Below are positions 35,135 through 44,507 of a stretch of 64,000 nucleotides of DNA, one piece after another. Both the position numbers and the translations under genes were made by a program. The DNA lies in assembly GCF_040719265.1 (NCBI RefSeq), contig NZ_JBFDAH010000025.1, positions 1 to 64,000 of the forward strand. Reading direction: 5' to 3'. Within the stretch, counting starts at the first letter, position 1; every line of letters begins with the position of its first letter. The notes below the pieces were generated by a model. It was not told where the DNA came from. It worked only from the letters and a program-made list of their open reading frames with translations, and made no database searches. This DNA comes from Aliikangiella maris (GTDB taxonomy: Bacteria; Pseudomonadota; Gammaproteobacteria; Enterobacterales; Kangiellaceae).

Positions 35135-35142
35135 GGAAGAGT

Positions 35143-37896
35143 GTGAGTGGTTTAAAGTTAGGTTTGGTTGCCTCTGCATCTGATGAGACAGAGCAACTGA
35201 CACAGTTATTACAATTGAATGCGGTCAACATTTTACATAACCTCAAGCCCGAACAAATTACCGACGAACATGTAGATGATGAAGCTCTACATGTGTGGTT
35301 GTTATGTGTCGATGATGACTCATGGCATGATGCGGTGGACCATTTGTTAGATGAGTCAGCAGTCCCTGTTTACTTTAGTGAGCCTGGGGCTTTAGCTAAG
35401 CAGACACATCCGGAATATTGGTGTGATAATCTGGTAAACCGCCTTTTCGAAATGGCAGGGCTGGAGCGTGACGGCGCAAGTAGTACTGAAGAAGATTTAT
35501 CTATTACTAGTCAGGCTGGTGAATCGCTTTCATTAGATATCGTTCAGTCGACAGCTGCCACAACAACAGATGATTCTGTTGAGCAGCAAACTCGCGCCTT
35601 ATCCAATTCGTTAGATGAATTGGCTTCATCAACGGTGGATCTACCAAGTGATATTGCTGCAGAACTGGTTAGTGAACTTGAGAGTCTGTCTCCTGTGTTA
35701 AGTGGAAATCAGAATGTATTATCTGGGCAAGCCGCCGTTGAAGATAATTTTACTGCTAAGGATTTTGTCAATTCTGAAGATTCGATTTTGCTGGATGAAT
35801 CTGTTGTGGTCGATACGGTTAATATTGACGCAGCAGCGATTGATGATGTTGAAATTGATGATGCGGATACGATCGAGTTAGAGTTAGATGATTTTGAACT
35901 CGATGAGTCTGAAGTTGATATTGCTGAGTCCCAAGACTTTGAATCAAGTGGTGAATCGACAGACAACGATTTTGCGGCGTTAGATGATTCGATCACATTG
36001 GATGACGAAATTGCATTAGTTGAGCTTTCACTCGATGATGATTTTTCAGGACAAACGCATACGGCTTCAAGTGAGGTATCATCTCTAGAAACTCAAGAAA
36101 ATCTTGAACTCGATTTTGAGTTAGAAAAAGCCGCTGATGAATTAACTTTAGTTATAGATGAAGATGAGCCCGCTAAAGCTTCTGGTAAGGCCCAATTTTT
36201 TATCGATGAATCCGATGAGCTGCCTTCACAGGCTGCAAACAACGAAAGCCTTTCGCCATTAGAAAAACAACCCAGTGATATCATTGAGCCTCGCCAATTT
36301 GCTGATGTTAATGAGAATGACTTTGAGCTGTCTTTAATGCTTGAAGATGAACCTAAACCGGTTTCTGGTAAAGCGCAGTTTATAATTGATGATGACTTTA
36401 ATGAAAGTGAGCATTCCTCTGCTGAGCAAGGTGCGCCTCATCAATCATCCAAACCAACTCTCCCAAACGAACCTTCAACCTTAATTAATGAAAATGTCAG
36501 TGGCAGTAAGCTCGATGGAACAGGGTTGTCATTGGCCCCAATGGATGATGCAAGTAAGACTGAATTAGACTATTCCTTAGACCATACTGTCAATAATTAT
36601 GAAGTCGAAGAGAATAAAACGCTTGCCGAAGAAACCGAACTAAATCTTGATGAAACCGAGCTGAGTTTTGCTGAAAATGAATTTAGTCTGGAAACGGAAG
36701 ATATTACTTTAGATGAAAATGATGATTTTGATTTATTGCTTGAAGAAACCGGGCATTCATTGGATGAGTTTGAGCTAGATACCGCGGAGAATTATTCTGT
36801 AAATCCATCACAAGCTGATTCGCAAAATCTTTCAGAGCCCGTTGTCAATGATGAGGCTTTTGATGACGTTAATCTAGATGGAACCGATTTAGATACATTT
36901 GAATTAGCTACCTTCGATTTAGAACAATCTCCCTTGGAACAAACGACGATAGACCAAACACAATTCGATCAACAGCGGAGCGAATCGGCGCAGATAGACA
37001 GTGTGGAATTAGTAGAAATGGATATCGATTCAGATGTGATTCATCAAGTGTCGTTAAGTGCCACCTCCATTCAGGAAATCGCGCGTAAAGCGCTAGATGA
37101 TACTCCTACAAAAGCAACCAAACTCTCACCGACCAGCACAGAAACACCAAGTAGCACTGACGCAGTTAAAGATCCGGTTCAAGCTGTGCCAGCTGAAAAG
37201 ACACAATCAGTAACCAGCGAATCAATTGTCGAGCCGGTGATAGAAATACCCATGCTCGATGAAGCTGTATTTAATATCGAGTTTGAAGAACAACAAGTAA
37301 AAACAACGCCTAAATCTGCGTTAACGCCTTGTTGGGTAATTGGTGCATCGCTTGGTGGTCCGGCTGCGGTGAAACGTTTTTTAAATCGCATACCAGCAAA
37401 TGTGAATGCAAGTTTTATTATTGCTCAGCATATTGATGAAAACTTTTTACCTGTACTGGCTGATATTCTCACTAATAACAGCGAATTTGATGTTGCAATT
37501 GCCAACGGCAGTATTGAACTTGTACCTGGAAAAACAGTGTTAGCACCTTTGAAAGGAAAGATTACCATCTTAAAAGATGGCTCTATGCTAATAGATCATA
37601 GCCAAAAATGGAGTGCGCCATATTCTCCTTGCATTGATGATGTAATTGAAGCTGTCGGTCATGTTTATGGTCATATGTCGGGGGCGATTATTTTTAGTGG
37701 TATGGGTGAAGATGGTCTTAATGGTGCGCTTAAAATGAAATCTGCTGGTGGACAAGTCTGGGCACAGTCGATTGATACCTGTGCCAATGGTTCAATGCCC
37801 GAAGCGATTATTAATAATGATTTAGCAGAGTATATAGGTTCACCAGAACAGTTGGCCGATAAGCTGGTCAGATTTTTACGCGGCGTTCCCAACTAA
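35143..37896 (+). CDS. chpB: ChpB, CheB-type methylesterase with a giant acidic insertion
   Basis: 917 residues, against about 340 in Pseudomonas ChpB. Residues 1-105 form a pseudo-receiver (KLGLVASASDETEQL, WLLCVDDDSW). Residues about 110-725 are a low-complexity, Asp/Glu/Ser/Leu-rich chain. From 730 comes an intact CheB esterase with catalytic Ser (GASLGGPAAVKR), His (IIAQHID) and Asp (FSGMGEDGLNGA). The esterase should remove methyl groups from PilJ. The acidic chain contains two copies of an SGKAQF-x-ID segment (nt about 36180 and 36365). I start at GTG 35143, with GAGGA just upstream; TTG 35131 overlaps the chpA stop. Confidence 0.9.
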   Translation: MSGLKLGLVASASDETEQLTQLLQLNAVNILHNLKPEQITDEHVDDEALHVWLLCVDDDSWHDAVDHLLDESAVPVYFSEPGALAKQTHPEYWCDNLVNRLFEMAGLERDGASSTEEDLSITSQAGESLSLDIVQSTAATTTDDSVEQQTRALSNSLDELASSTVDLPSDIAAELVSELESLSPVLSGNQNVLSGQAAVEDNFTAKDFVNSEDSILLDESVVVDTVNIDAAAIDDVEIDDADTIELELDDFELDESEVDIAESQDFESSGESTDNDFAALDDSITLDDEIALVELSLDDDFSGQTHTASSEVSSLETQENLELDFELEKAADELTLVIDEDEPAKASGKAQFFIDESDELPSQAANNESLSPLEKQPSDIIEPRQFADVNENDFELSLMLEDEPKPVSGKAQFIIDDDFNESEHSSAEQGAPHQSSKPTLPNEPSTLINENVSGSKLDGTGLSLAPMDDASKTELDYSLDHTVNNYEVEENKTLAEETELNLDETELSFAENEFSLETEDITLDENDDFDLLLEETGHSLDEFELDTAENYSVNPSQADSQNLSEPVVNDEAFDDVNLDGTDLDTFELATFDLEQSPLEQTTIDQTQFDQQRSESAQIDSVELVEMDIDSDVIHQVSLSATSIQEIARKALDDTPTKATKLSPTSTETPSSTDAVKDPVQAVPAEKTQSVTSESIVEPVIEIPMLDEAVFNIEFEEQQVKTTPKSALTPCWVIGASLGGPAAVKRFLNRIPANVNASFIIAQHIDENFLPVLADILTNNSEFDVAIANGSIELVPGKTVLAPLKGKITILKDGSMLIDHSQKWSAPYSPCIDDVIEAVGHVYGHMSGAIIFSGMGEDGLNGALKMKSAGGQVWAQSIDTCANGSMPEAIINNDLAEYIGSPEQLADKLVRFLRGVPN

Positions 37897-37924
37897 ACTT
37901 TGAATAACCGATTAAGAGAAAATT

Positions 37925-38401
37925 ATGGCTACAGATATTCAAGAAGTTTACAGTTTAATGATTCCAACCGTTGGCAGTAATATCTTGTTACCTAACTCAA
38001 ATGTTGCTGAAATTGTACCATTCAGTAATGTTGAGTTGTTTGACGACATGTCTAATAAACCCCGCTGGTTTTTAGGGCATCTGTTTTGGCGAGGGCAAGA
38101 AATTCCATTAATTTCGATTGATGTTATCAGGGGCGAAGCTGATGCCCAAGCGAATAAACGTTCTCGGGTAGCGGTGGCACATACACTCAACAGTAATCGT
38201 GAATTACCTTATATTGCTATCGTGGTACAAGGTATCCCTCGACTTTCACATGTCCGTGAAGATAACATCCGCTTTATTGATGATGATGCGCTATCTGATG
38301 CAGAAAAAATGAAAGTTTCTGTTGACTCGATCGAAGCCGCTATTCCTGACTTAGATAAACTAGAAGTGATGATTCAGGCAGCTAGAGAGCAGCTTCAATA
38401 A
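37925..38401 (+). CDS. chpC: ChpC, CheW-like protein
   Basis: 158-residue CheW-domain protein, the second coupling protein of Pil-Chp systems: MIPTVGSNILLPNSNVAEIVPF, WFLGHLFWRGQEIPLISID near residue 48, then IAIVVQGIPRLSHV near residue 98. It may connect a second receptor to ChpA. Last gene of the operon, 28 bases after chpB. Confidence 0.9.
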   Translation: MATDIQEVYSLMIPTVGSNILLPNSNVAEIVPFSNVELFDDMSNKPRWFLGHLFWRGQEIPLISIDVIRGEADAQANKRSRVAVAHTLNSNRELPYIAIVVQGIPRLSHVREDNIRFIDDDALSDAEKMKVSVDSIEAAIPDLDKLEVMIQAAREQLQ

Positions 38402-38426
38402 AATTTTATTTATTATTAATAATGTT

Positions 38427-39635
38427 GTGAATTTTTCAAATTTATCGCAGGCCGATTATTTAAAGCAAGCTCAATATTTAAAGCAAGCTCAATATTTAAA
38501 GATAGTCTGGCCAATTGTCATCACTGCGGCACTATTGGGTTTCTTTATGGCTTGGGGCGTTTTGTCAGGCGATGCGCAAGGCCGAGTTAACCTGTCTTAT
38601 TTGTTATTGATCTATTTATTTATTCCAATTGCGGCTGTCGTCGTCTCTGTGGCGGGACTATTTTCCAGCAAAGGTCTTAATCTGGCTCGATTAATGACCG
38701 CGATTCCTTGGGGTAATTGGGCTCAATCACCCATTGCTCACAAAATCCGTCAATTAAAAATCGAAAAGCAATGGTTTTTTTATCAAGCGCAAATGGCTGC
38801 CATCGGTTTTTCTGTGGCAAGTCTTCTGGCATTAATTGTCACTTTGTTGGTGACTGATGTGAATTTCATTTGGCGAAGTACTTTGTTATCGGCAGAAGAT
38901 CTTTATCCGGTGTTAAAAGTCATTGCTCTGCCTTGGGGATTTTGGGAAAGCGCACAGCCCAGTCTGGCCTTATTGCAAGCGACACAAGACTCAAGATTAC
39001 AATCAATTTATCCTGGTCAGGATTATGCTAATTGGTGGCAATTTGTCGTAGCGGTCCAGTTATTTTACTGTATTTTTATTCGTTGTATTTTATTGATAGT
39101 TGCCAAGCTTTGGTTTGTGTCGAGTTTATCTGATGATCTGGAGAGTAAGCTGTTTACCCAGATTCAACAACATGCCAGTTATCAAGAATCGGCGGTCGAC
39201 TTAACCCCGTTGGTACACCAGTTACCTGAAAATATTATGGTGAATAACTGGGGCGATATTGAGTTATCGCGCCTGGCTGAAATACCAGAACTAACCTTAT
39301 CGCTCGATACAATGATTAATGCTGGGCCAGCTGCAAGTGCCGCACAAAAACGAGTTGCTGAGCGGTGGCAAGGTCAGCAGCTGGTAATTACTCGCTCTTG
39401 GGAACCGCCAATGGGTGAACTGGCCGACTATATAGAAAATGGCGAGGGATTTATTTTTCCGCTCGATTGGAACCCGCAGCGTATTTGTCCAATTAAGCAA
39501 AATCACTTAACTGAGTGGCAACGATTTGTTGCGCAATTCTCAAAATGGCAGCTTTTTTTGCCTGAGTCGCTTTTACCTGAATCTGTGTTGGCCGAGTCTT
39601 ATTCAACCGAACCGTCAAGCAAGGAGTCTGGCTAA
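38427..39635 (+). CDS. DUF2868-type membrane protein paired with a GTPase
   Basis: 402-residue inner-membrane protein with hydrophobic segments near residues 18-40, 52-75, 125-150 and 205-230, followed by a soluble C-terminal part. Its partner directly downstream is a DUF3482 GTPase whose ATG overlaps this stop codon (TAATG). That fixed pairing is what identifies it as DUF2868; the function of the pair is unknown. The start is GTG 38427. The N-terminus contains YLKQAQ repeated twice plus a partial third copy. Confidence 0.78.
   Translation: MNFSNLSQADYLKQAQYLKQAQYLKIVWPIVITAALLGFFMAWGVLSGDAQGRVNLSYLLLIYLFIPIAAVVVSVAGLFSSKGLNLARLMTAIPWGNWAQSPIAHKIRQLKIEKQWFFYQAQMAAIGFSVASLLALIVTLLVTDVNFIWRSTLLSAEDLYPVLKVIALPWGFWESAQPSLALLQATQDSRLQSIYPGQDYANWWQFVVAVQLFYCIFIRCILLIVAKLWFVSSLSDDLESKLFTQIQQHASYQESAVDLTPLVHQLPENIMVNNWGDIELSRLAEIPELTLSLDTMINAGPAASAAQKRVAERWQGQQLVITRSWEPPMGELADYIENGEGFIFPLDWNPQRICPIKQNHLTEWQRFVAQFSKWQLFLPESLLPESVLAESYSTEPSSKESG
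38457..38501 (+). repeat. 18-bp direct repeat at the DUF2868 N-terminus
   Basis: TATTTAAAGCAAGCTCAA occurs at 38457 and 38475 exactly, followed by a nine-base partial copy at 38493. It encodes YLKQAQ-YLKQAQ-YLK immediately before the first membrane helix. Confidence 0.9.
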
Positions 39636-40990
39636 TGCGCCCGGTATTTGCAGTTGTTGGTCATCCAAATAAAGGTAAGAGTTCTATTGTTTCTACCTTG
39701 GCACGTAATGATACTATTCGTATTTCACAACAAAGTGGTACCACAACTACGGCTGATTGTGTCAGGGTTGAAACTGCTCACGCTGGATATGAACTGGTTG
39801 ATACGCCCGGATTTCAGCGCCCAGGTAAAGTACTGGAATGGTTGCAGCAAAAAGGGGTTGCCGCTGATCAGCGTGTTGCCGTTATTCAACAGTTTTTAGC
39901 AGACGAGCAATGTCAGCAACGTTTTCCTGATGAGATTCGACTGCTAACACCGATTATGCAAGGTGCAGCAATTTTATATGTGGTTGATGGCTCACGGCCA
40001 TTTGGCGTTGAGTATGAAGCCGAAATGGAAATTCTGCGTTGGACAGGCCAGCCTAGTATGGCACTGATAAATCCTATTGAAAATGAAGATTATGTCGAAT
40101 CCTGGTCAAAGGCATTAGCACAGTATTTTAAAATTGTACGAGTTTTCAATCCATTTCAAGCCGACTTTGCCAAACAACTGGCATTGTTAGAAGCTTTTGC
40201 CCACTTAAAACCCGAGTGGCGTGAAGCGCTAGATCAGGTTAATCAAGATTTGATTCAATTTAGGGAGCAGCAAAAGCAGGATAGCGCCGAATTGCTTGCT
40301 CGACTTTTGGAAGATTTATGCCAATATCGCGTATCACAAAAAGTATTAGAAAAATCTCAGGCCGATGTGGTCTATCCCGTACTGGCTGAAAAGTACCATC
40401 ATTGGATGCGTCAGCGCGAACAGCAAACTATTACTGAGTTACTTGCGGTTTATGCCCACTTTCAAACTAAAATTTCGGTTGATGAATTGCATTTACCACC
40501 TGATTTGTTTGATTGTGAACACTGGTTTATGTGGGGACTGGATAAACAACAGTTAGCAATAGCTGCTGCGCTCGCCGGAGCAACCGCAGGCGCCGCCGCC
40601 GATATGGTGGTCGCTGGTCATAGTTTCATGCTGGGCGCAATTGGTGGTGGAATTCTTGGTTTTGGCAGTGCCTGGCTGGGAGCTGATAAACTACAACAAA
40701 TGAAAGTTAAGGGGCTTCCGCTTGGTGGTTTTGAAGCGATTTGTGGTCCAGTCAGTAATCCCAACTTTCCTTATGTGGTGATTGGACGTTTTGTCTATCT
40801 TTATCAACAAATCAGTCGTCGCAATCATGCCCAGCGAACCCCACTTGTTATCAATCCACTTAATTTGAACGAACAAATTGAACAATTAGACAAAGCCGAT
40901 CGAAAGGCATTACATGCCGCCTGTGCCCGCCTGATAAAGCAAAAAACTGTTGATAGCTTGAGCTTGTTATTATTGCCGCTTTTAAACTAA
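39635..40990 (+). CDS. DUF3482-type GTPase
   Basis: 451-residue protein with an N-terminal Era-like GTPase domain: G1 GHPNKGKSS (residues 9-17), a switch region rich in Thr (QSGTTTTAD) and G3 DTPGFQRPG near residue 58. The central helical part leads to a Gly/Ala-rich, membrane-active-looking hairpin (LAGATAGAAADMVVAGHS, then GAIGGGILGFGSAW, about residues 315-350). It is coupled to the DUF2868 membrane protein, so it probably acts at the inner membrane. Biological role unknown. Confidence 0.82.
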   Translation: MRPVFAVVGHPNKGKSSIVSTLARNDTIRISQQSGTTTTADCVRVETAHAGYELVDTPGFQRPGKVLEWLQQKGVAADQRVAVIQQFLADEQCQQRFPDEIRLLTPIMQGAAILYVVDGSRPFGVEYEAEMEILRWTGQPSMALINPIENEDYVESWSKALAQYFKIVRVFNPFQADFAKQLALLEAFAHLKPEWREALDQVNQDLIQFREQQKQDSAELLARLLEDLCQYRVSQKVLEKSQADVVYPVLAEKYHHWMRQREQQTITELLAVYAHFQTKISVDELHLPPDLFDCEHWFMWGLDKQQLAIAAALAGATAGAAADMVVAGHSFMLGAIGGGILGFGSAWLGADKLQQMKVKGLPLGGFEAICGPVSNPNFPYVVIGRFVYLYQQISRRNHAQRTPLVINPLNLNEQIEQLDKADRKALHAACARLIKQKTVDSLSLLLLPLLN

Positions 40991-41435
40991 GAGGTCAGGT
41001 TGCAGAACAGTTGAAATATCTTACAATTCTCAAGTCGACGAAATAGAATCTCTCTTATAAGCTTGTTTAAAATGGCTTAAGATTTAACGCAACCACAACA
41101 TAATTGTAAAATCATTTCGATGGTGCATATTCCATATTCGATGGCACATAGTTGTGTGAGAGAAAAGTTTGCAGATTAAGTTGGTATTGTTGGGATAGGA
41201 TGTTGATGACTATTACTGGTATCAAGCGGAATATCTGCAATCTCTTGGTCTCTTAAACAAAGTCGATTATTTAATTAATACAATGGGAGATTAACGGTAA
41301 ATAACATGTTTAACAAAATACCAATGCATTTAGTCAGTGATTGGCAAAATTACTCCTGTATTAGCGCTGGGGGCTTGCCGTTGTTATCGCTATGGTGAAT
41401 TTTGTAAACCGTTAATATTTGATTTGAAATAAAAA
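40991..41435. other. Intergenic stretch, no gene seen
   Basis: 445 bp containing only short open frames without ribosome sites and no RNA gene or terminator I could support. A near-repeat of GATGGTGCATATTCC / GATGGCACATAG-like words occurs near 41118-41150. Confidence 0.45.
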
Positions 41436-42905
41436 ATGAAGTTATCAGTGTTAAAAATCGGTGTTATGAGCTTAGTCTGGCTGTTACAAGTTGGCTTGTC
41501 ATTAACCGTTTTGGCTGAGCCAATTCGTACACATCATTATCAGATTACTATCAATGATGCTCTTACCGAAGCAAAAGTTAAAATGTGCTTTGATGGAAAA
41601 GCCCCCGAATATTTGGTGGTTGATTATCGCCGTGCGAATAAAAATTTGATTGAATTTCCTCATTCACTTAAAGGCTATATTGAGTTTCAGGGACGCTATT
41701 GGCTGACTCAGTCATTACAGGCTGATGCCTGTGTCAATTATATTGCGGATATCAGTGAACATAATCACCAAAAATATCGAAGTAAAGAATCAACGCCGTT
41801 GAGCTTTCAAAGTGATAACACCTGGCTATGGTTGCCTGAAAAACTCACTGCGACTGAAGCTGTTGAAATTGAATTTAAGCTGGCCGATAAATACCGAGTC
41901 TCGGCGCCTTGGCAAATGCTTGATGATAAAGGGCATCGTTTTCAAATAGGCCATTATCCGCATGATTGGGGAATTACGATTATGATCGGAGATTTCCAGT
42001 TGGTCCCCGTTCAACTCAAACAGGGGGGACAAATCAATATTGCGCTGCTCAAACAAATTAAACAGCAATCCCAATTGATTGAGTGGGTTCAATTTACAGC
42101 GGAGTCTTTAGCTACCTATGCAAATGGTTTTCCGTATCCTCAGGTTCAAGTGATTTTAATTGAAAATAATCGATTCAAAAAAGGCCCGGTGCCTTGGGGT
42201 GATGTAAAGCGTGGTGGTGGACCCGGCATTCGTTTTGTTGTGGATAGCGATAAGGCAATCGAAGCCTTTTATCAAGACTGGACGGCAACGCATGAGTTTG
42301 CCCATCTACTCTTACCTAATATTGAATATTATGATATCTGGTTATCAGAAGGTTTGGCATCCTATCTGCAATATTTATTAATGGCACAAAGTGGCATTAT
42401 TAGTCACCAGCAAGCCTGGCAAAAATTGTTTGATGGTTTTGAGCGTGGTCGTCTAGGTGCTGAAAGTGTTAAGCCTGAATCTTTATTAAAAACTGTTGAG
42501 AACCGGAAAAAAGGCAAAACTGCGGATCGCACCAAGCGGATATATTGGAGTGGCGCCGCTTATTTTTTTATGGCAGATATCCAATTGCGTCAGCAAACAG
42601 ACGGTGCGATGGGACTACCTGAATTGTTGCAACAATTAAAAGCCTGCTGCTTGAATGCTACGGTTGAGTGGTCAGGTGAAATGTTAGCAAGCGAACTTGA
42701 CCGATTATCTAAAACAACAATTTTTAGCTCTCTTTATGAAAAAATTGCTCAAAGTAAAGGCTTTCCTGATTATCTCGCTCAATTCAATCAGTTAGGTATT
42801 GAAATCAAGCAAGACCGGGTGCACTTAATTCCGCATAAAAACGCAAAAATTCGGCAAGCGATTATGAAAGAAAATGTGCCATTAATATCATTTCCTGATA
42901 ACTAA
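41436..42905 (+). CDS. Secreted gluzincin metallopeptidase (M1/M61-like)
   Basis: 489 residues with a Sec signal peptide ending LTVLAEP. An N-terminal beta-rich domain precedes the zinc site ATHEFAHLLLP near residue 284 and, 18 residues on, IWLSEGLASYLQ, which supplies the third ligand Glu. This HExxH-(18)-E arrangement is that of aminopeptidase-N and glycyl-aminopeptidase relatives, but the canonical GAMEN-type exopeptidase motif is not seen. It is probably a periplasmic or exported peptidase of unknown substrate. Confidence 0.78.
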   Translation: MKLSVLKIGVMSLVWLLQVGLSLTVLAEPIRTHHYQITINDALTEAKVKMCFDGKAPEYLVVDYRRANKNLIEFPHSLKGYIEFQGRYWLTQSLQADACVNYIADISEHNHQKYRSKESTPLSFQSDNTWLWLPEKLTATEAVEIEFKLADKYRVSAPWQMLDDKGHRFQIGHYPHDWGITIMIGDFQLVPVQLKQGGQINIALLKQIKQQSQLIEWVQFTAESLATYANGFPYPQVQVILIENNRFKKGPVPWGDVKRGGGPGIRFVVDSDKAIEAFYQDWTATHEFAHLLLPNIEYYDIWLSEGLASYLQYLLMAQSGIISHQQAWQKLFDGFERGRLGAESVKPESLLKTVENRKKGKTADRTKRIYWSGAAYFFMADIQLRQQTDGAMGLPELLQQLKACCLNATVEWSGEMLASELDRLSKTTIFSSLYEKIAQSKGFPDYLAQFNQLGIEIKQDRVHLIPHKNAKIRQAIMKENVPLISFPDN

Positions 42906-43040
42906 ACAAGTGACACATCATGCGCTATTGCTGAGTTTATGTAATTCAAGCTTTTTACATTTTCTTACCTTACCGATTCGCTTTATGAAGTCTTAACCTC
43001 TATATTGGCATTCACATAATTAAAATAATGGAGGTTAGCC

Positions 43041-44165
43041 ATGTCATTAAATCGTCGAGAGTTTGTTGGCAACTCGATTGCTGCTGCAGGTATTTGTCTC
43101 TCTCCTGCATTTTTGAGTGCGGCAGAAAAAAAAGCAAGTCACAAACTTAAAATTTTATTCTTGGGAGGGACCGGTTTTTTAGGCCCACATACGGTTAATT
43201 ACGCTTTATCCCGAGGTCACGAAGTGACACTGTTTAATCGTGGCAAGACTAATGATGATTTATTTCCTCAATTGGAAAAGATCGTTGGTGATCGCGATCC
43301 CAAAAAAGATAAAGGATTGTCAGGATTAAAAAATCGCGAATGGGATGCTGTAATTGATACATCTGGTTATGTACCACGTATTGTCGAAGCTTCATCGCAG
43401 TTACTCGCTGACAAAGTTAAACAATATGTCTTTATTTCTACTATTTGTCAGTATGATAATTGGGCTGAAGGTGGAAAAAATGGTACCGAAAAAAGACCAC
43501 GAGCCACACTCGATGATCCGTTAACTGAGGATGTCTCGAAACATTATTGTGCGCTAAAAGGTTATTGTGAAAAAGCTGCCGAAACAGCTATGCCTGGCAG
43601 AGTGACCCAAATTCGTCCTGGCCTTATTGTTGGGCCAAGAGATAAAACTGATCGATTCACCTATTGGCCAGTGAGAATTTCACAAGGTGGTCAAGTATTA
43701 GCACCCGGTACACCGCAAGATTTAACTCAGTTTATTGATGTTCGCGATTTAGCACAATTTATCGTTCGTACTTTAGAGAACAAAATTACAGGGGAGTTTA
43801 ATCTGGTTTGTCCGCCGTTTCCATTTGGAGAACTACTCCAGTCATGCTTAAAGGTCAGCAAAAGTGATGCTAAATTAAATTGGGTACCAGCTAAATTTAT
43901 GCAAGAGCATGATGTACAACCTTGGCGTGACGTATTTATGTGGGCCGATATTAACAGTCCAGGTGCTGGTGCATTAACATGGTCTGGGGAAAAAGCTCTG
44001 CAAGCTGGTCTTACTATTCGTCCGGTAGATGAAACGGTAAAAGCGACATTAGATTGGTTTGGCAGCTTGCCACAAGAGCGACAAAATAAATTGAGAGCAG
44101 GGATGAGTCGAGAAAAAGAAGCGAAAGTATTGCAAGCCTGGCATGCACATCAAAAGAAAGTTTAA
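43041..44165 (+). CDS. Tat-exported NAD-dependent epimerase/dehydratase family protein
   Basis: 374-residue extended SDR. The N-terminus is a Tat signal (SLNRREFVGNSIAAAGICLSP), so the enzyme would be exported folded, perhaps with bound cofactor. The dinucleotide loop is FLGGTGFLGPH near residue 42. The usual YxxxK catalytic pair is probably YCALKGYCEKAA near residue 172. The C-terminal substrate-binding part ends in a helical tail. Substrate unknown. ATG follows GGAGG closely. Confidence 0.83.
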   Translation: MSLNRREFVGNSIAAAGICLSPAFLSAAEKKASHKLKILFLGGTGFLGPHTVNYALSRGHEVTLFNRGKTNDDLFPQLEKIVGDRDPKKDKGLSGLKNREWDAVIDTSGYVPRIVEASSQLLADKVKQYVFISTICQYDNWAEGGKNGTEKRPRATLDDPLTEDVSKHYCALKGYCEKAAETAMPGRVTQIRPGLIVGPRDKTDRFTYWPVRISQGGQVLAPGTPQDLTQFIDVRDLAQFIVRTLENKITGEFNLVCPPFPFGELLQSCLKVSKSDAKLNWVPAKFMQEHDVQPWRDVFMWADINSPGAGALTWSGEKALQAGLTIRPVDETVKATLDWFGSLPQERQNKLRAGMSREKEAKVLQAWHAHQKKV

Positions 44166-44210
44166 GTGAAATTTAATACTGACGAGTATAAAAATCAAAG
44201 TAATTATAAC

Positions 44211-44239
44211 TAAATAGCCATTACTAACATGGCTATTTA
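44211..44239 (+). terminator. Perfect 11-bp hairpin after the SDR gene
   Basis: TAAATAGCCAT pairs exactly with ATGGCTATTTA around a seven-base loop, 46 bases after the SDR stop. There is no T tract, so termination is likely but not certain. The rest of 44240-44507 is AT-rich and must hold the promoter of the next gene; no gene was seen in it. Confidence 0.55.
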
Positions 44240-44507
44240 TCACCTGCCAGTTTTCAATGAGACTTAACTTACGCAGAATACCGGTAACTTTATGACTATA
44301 AAACGATAAAGCTTTATAACTTGTTAACAGTTAAAGTTTTAGAGTGAACTATCCGATACTAAATATAACCATCACATACGCCTTTGCGACTTTATTTTTA
44401 TAACTTCCTGATTATTATCACGGTTAAATTAAACCACAAAAAAACAAGTTTTTACTCAAGCAATTTAAATCATTGCCGATACATGAGCTATATTATGTTC
44501 AGCTCCG

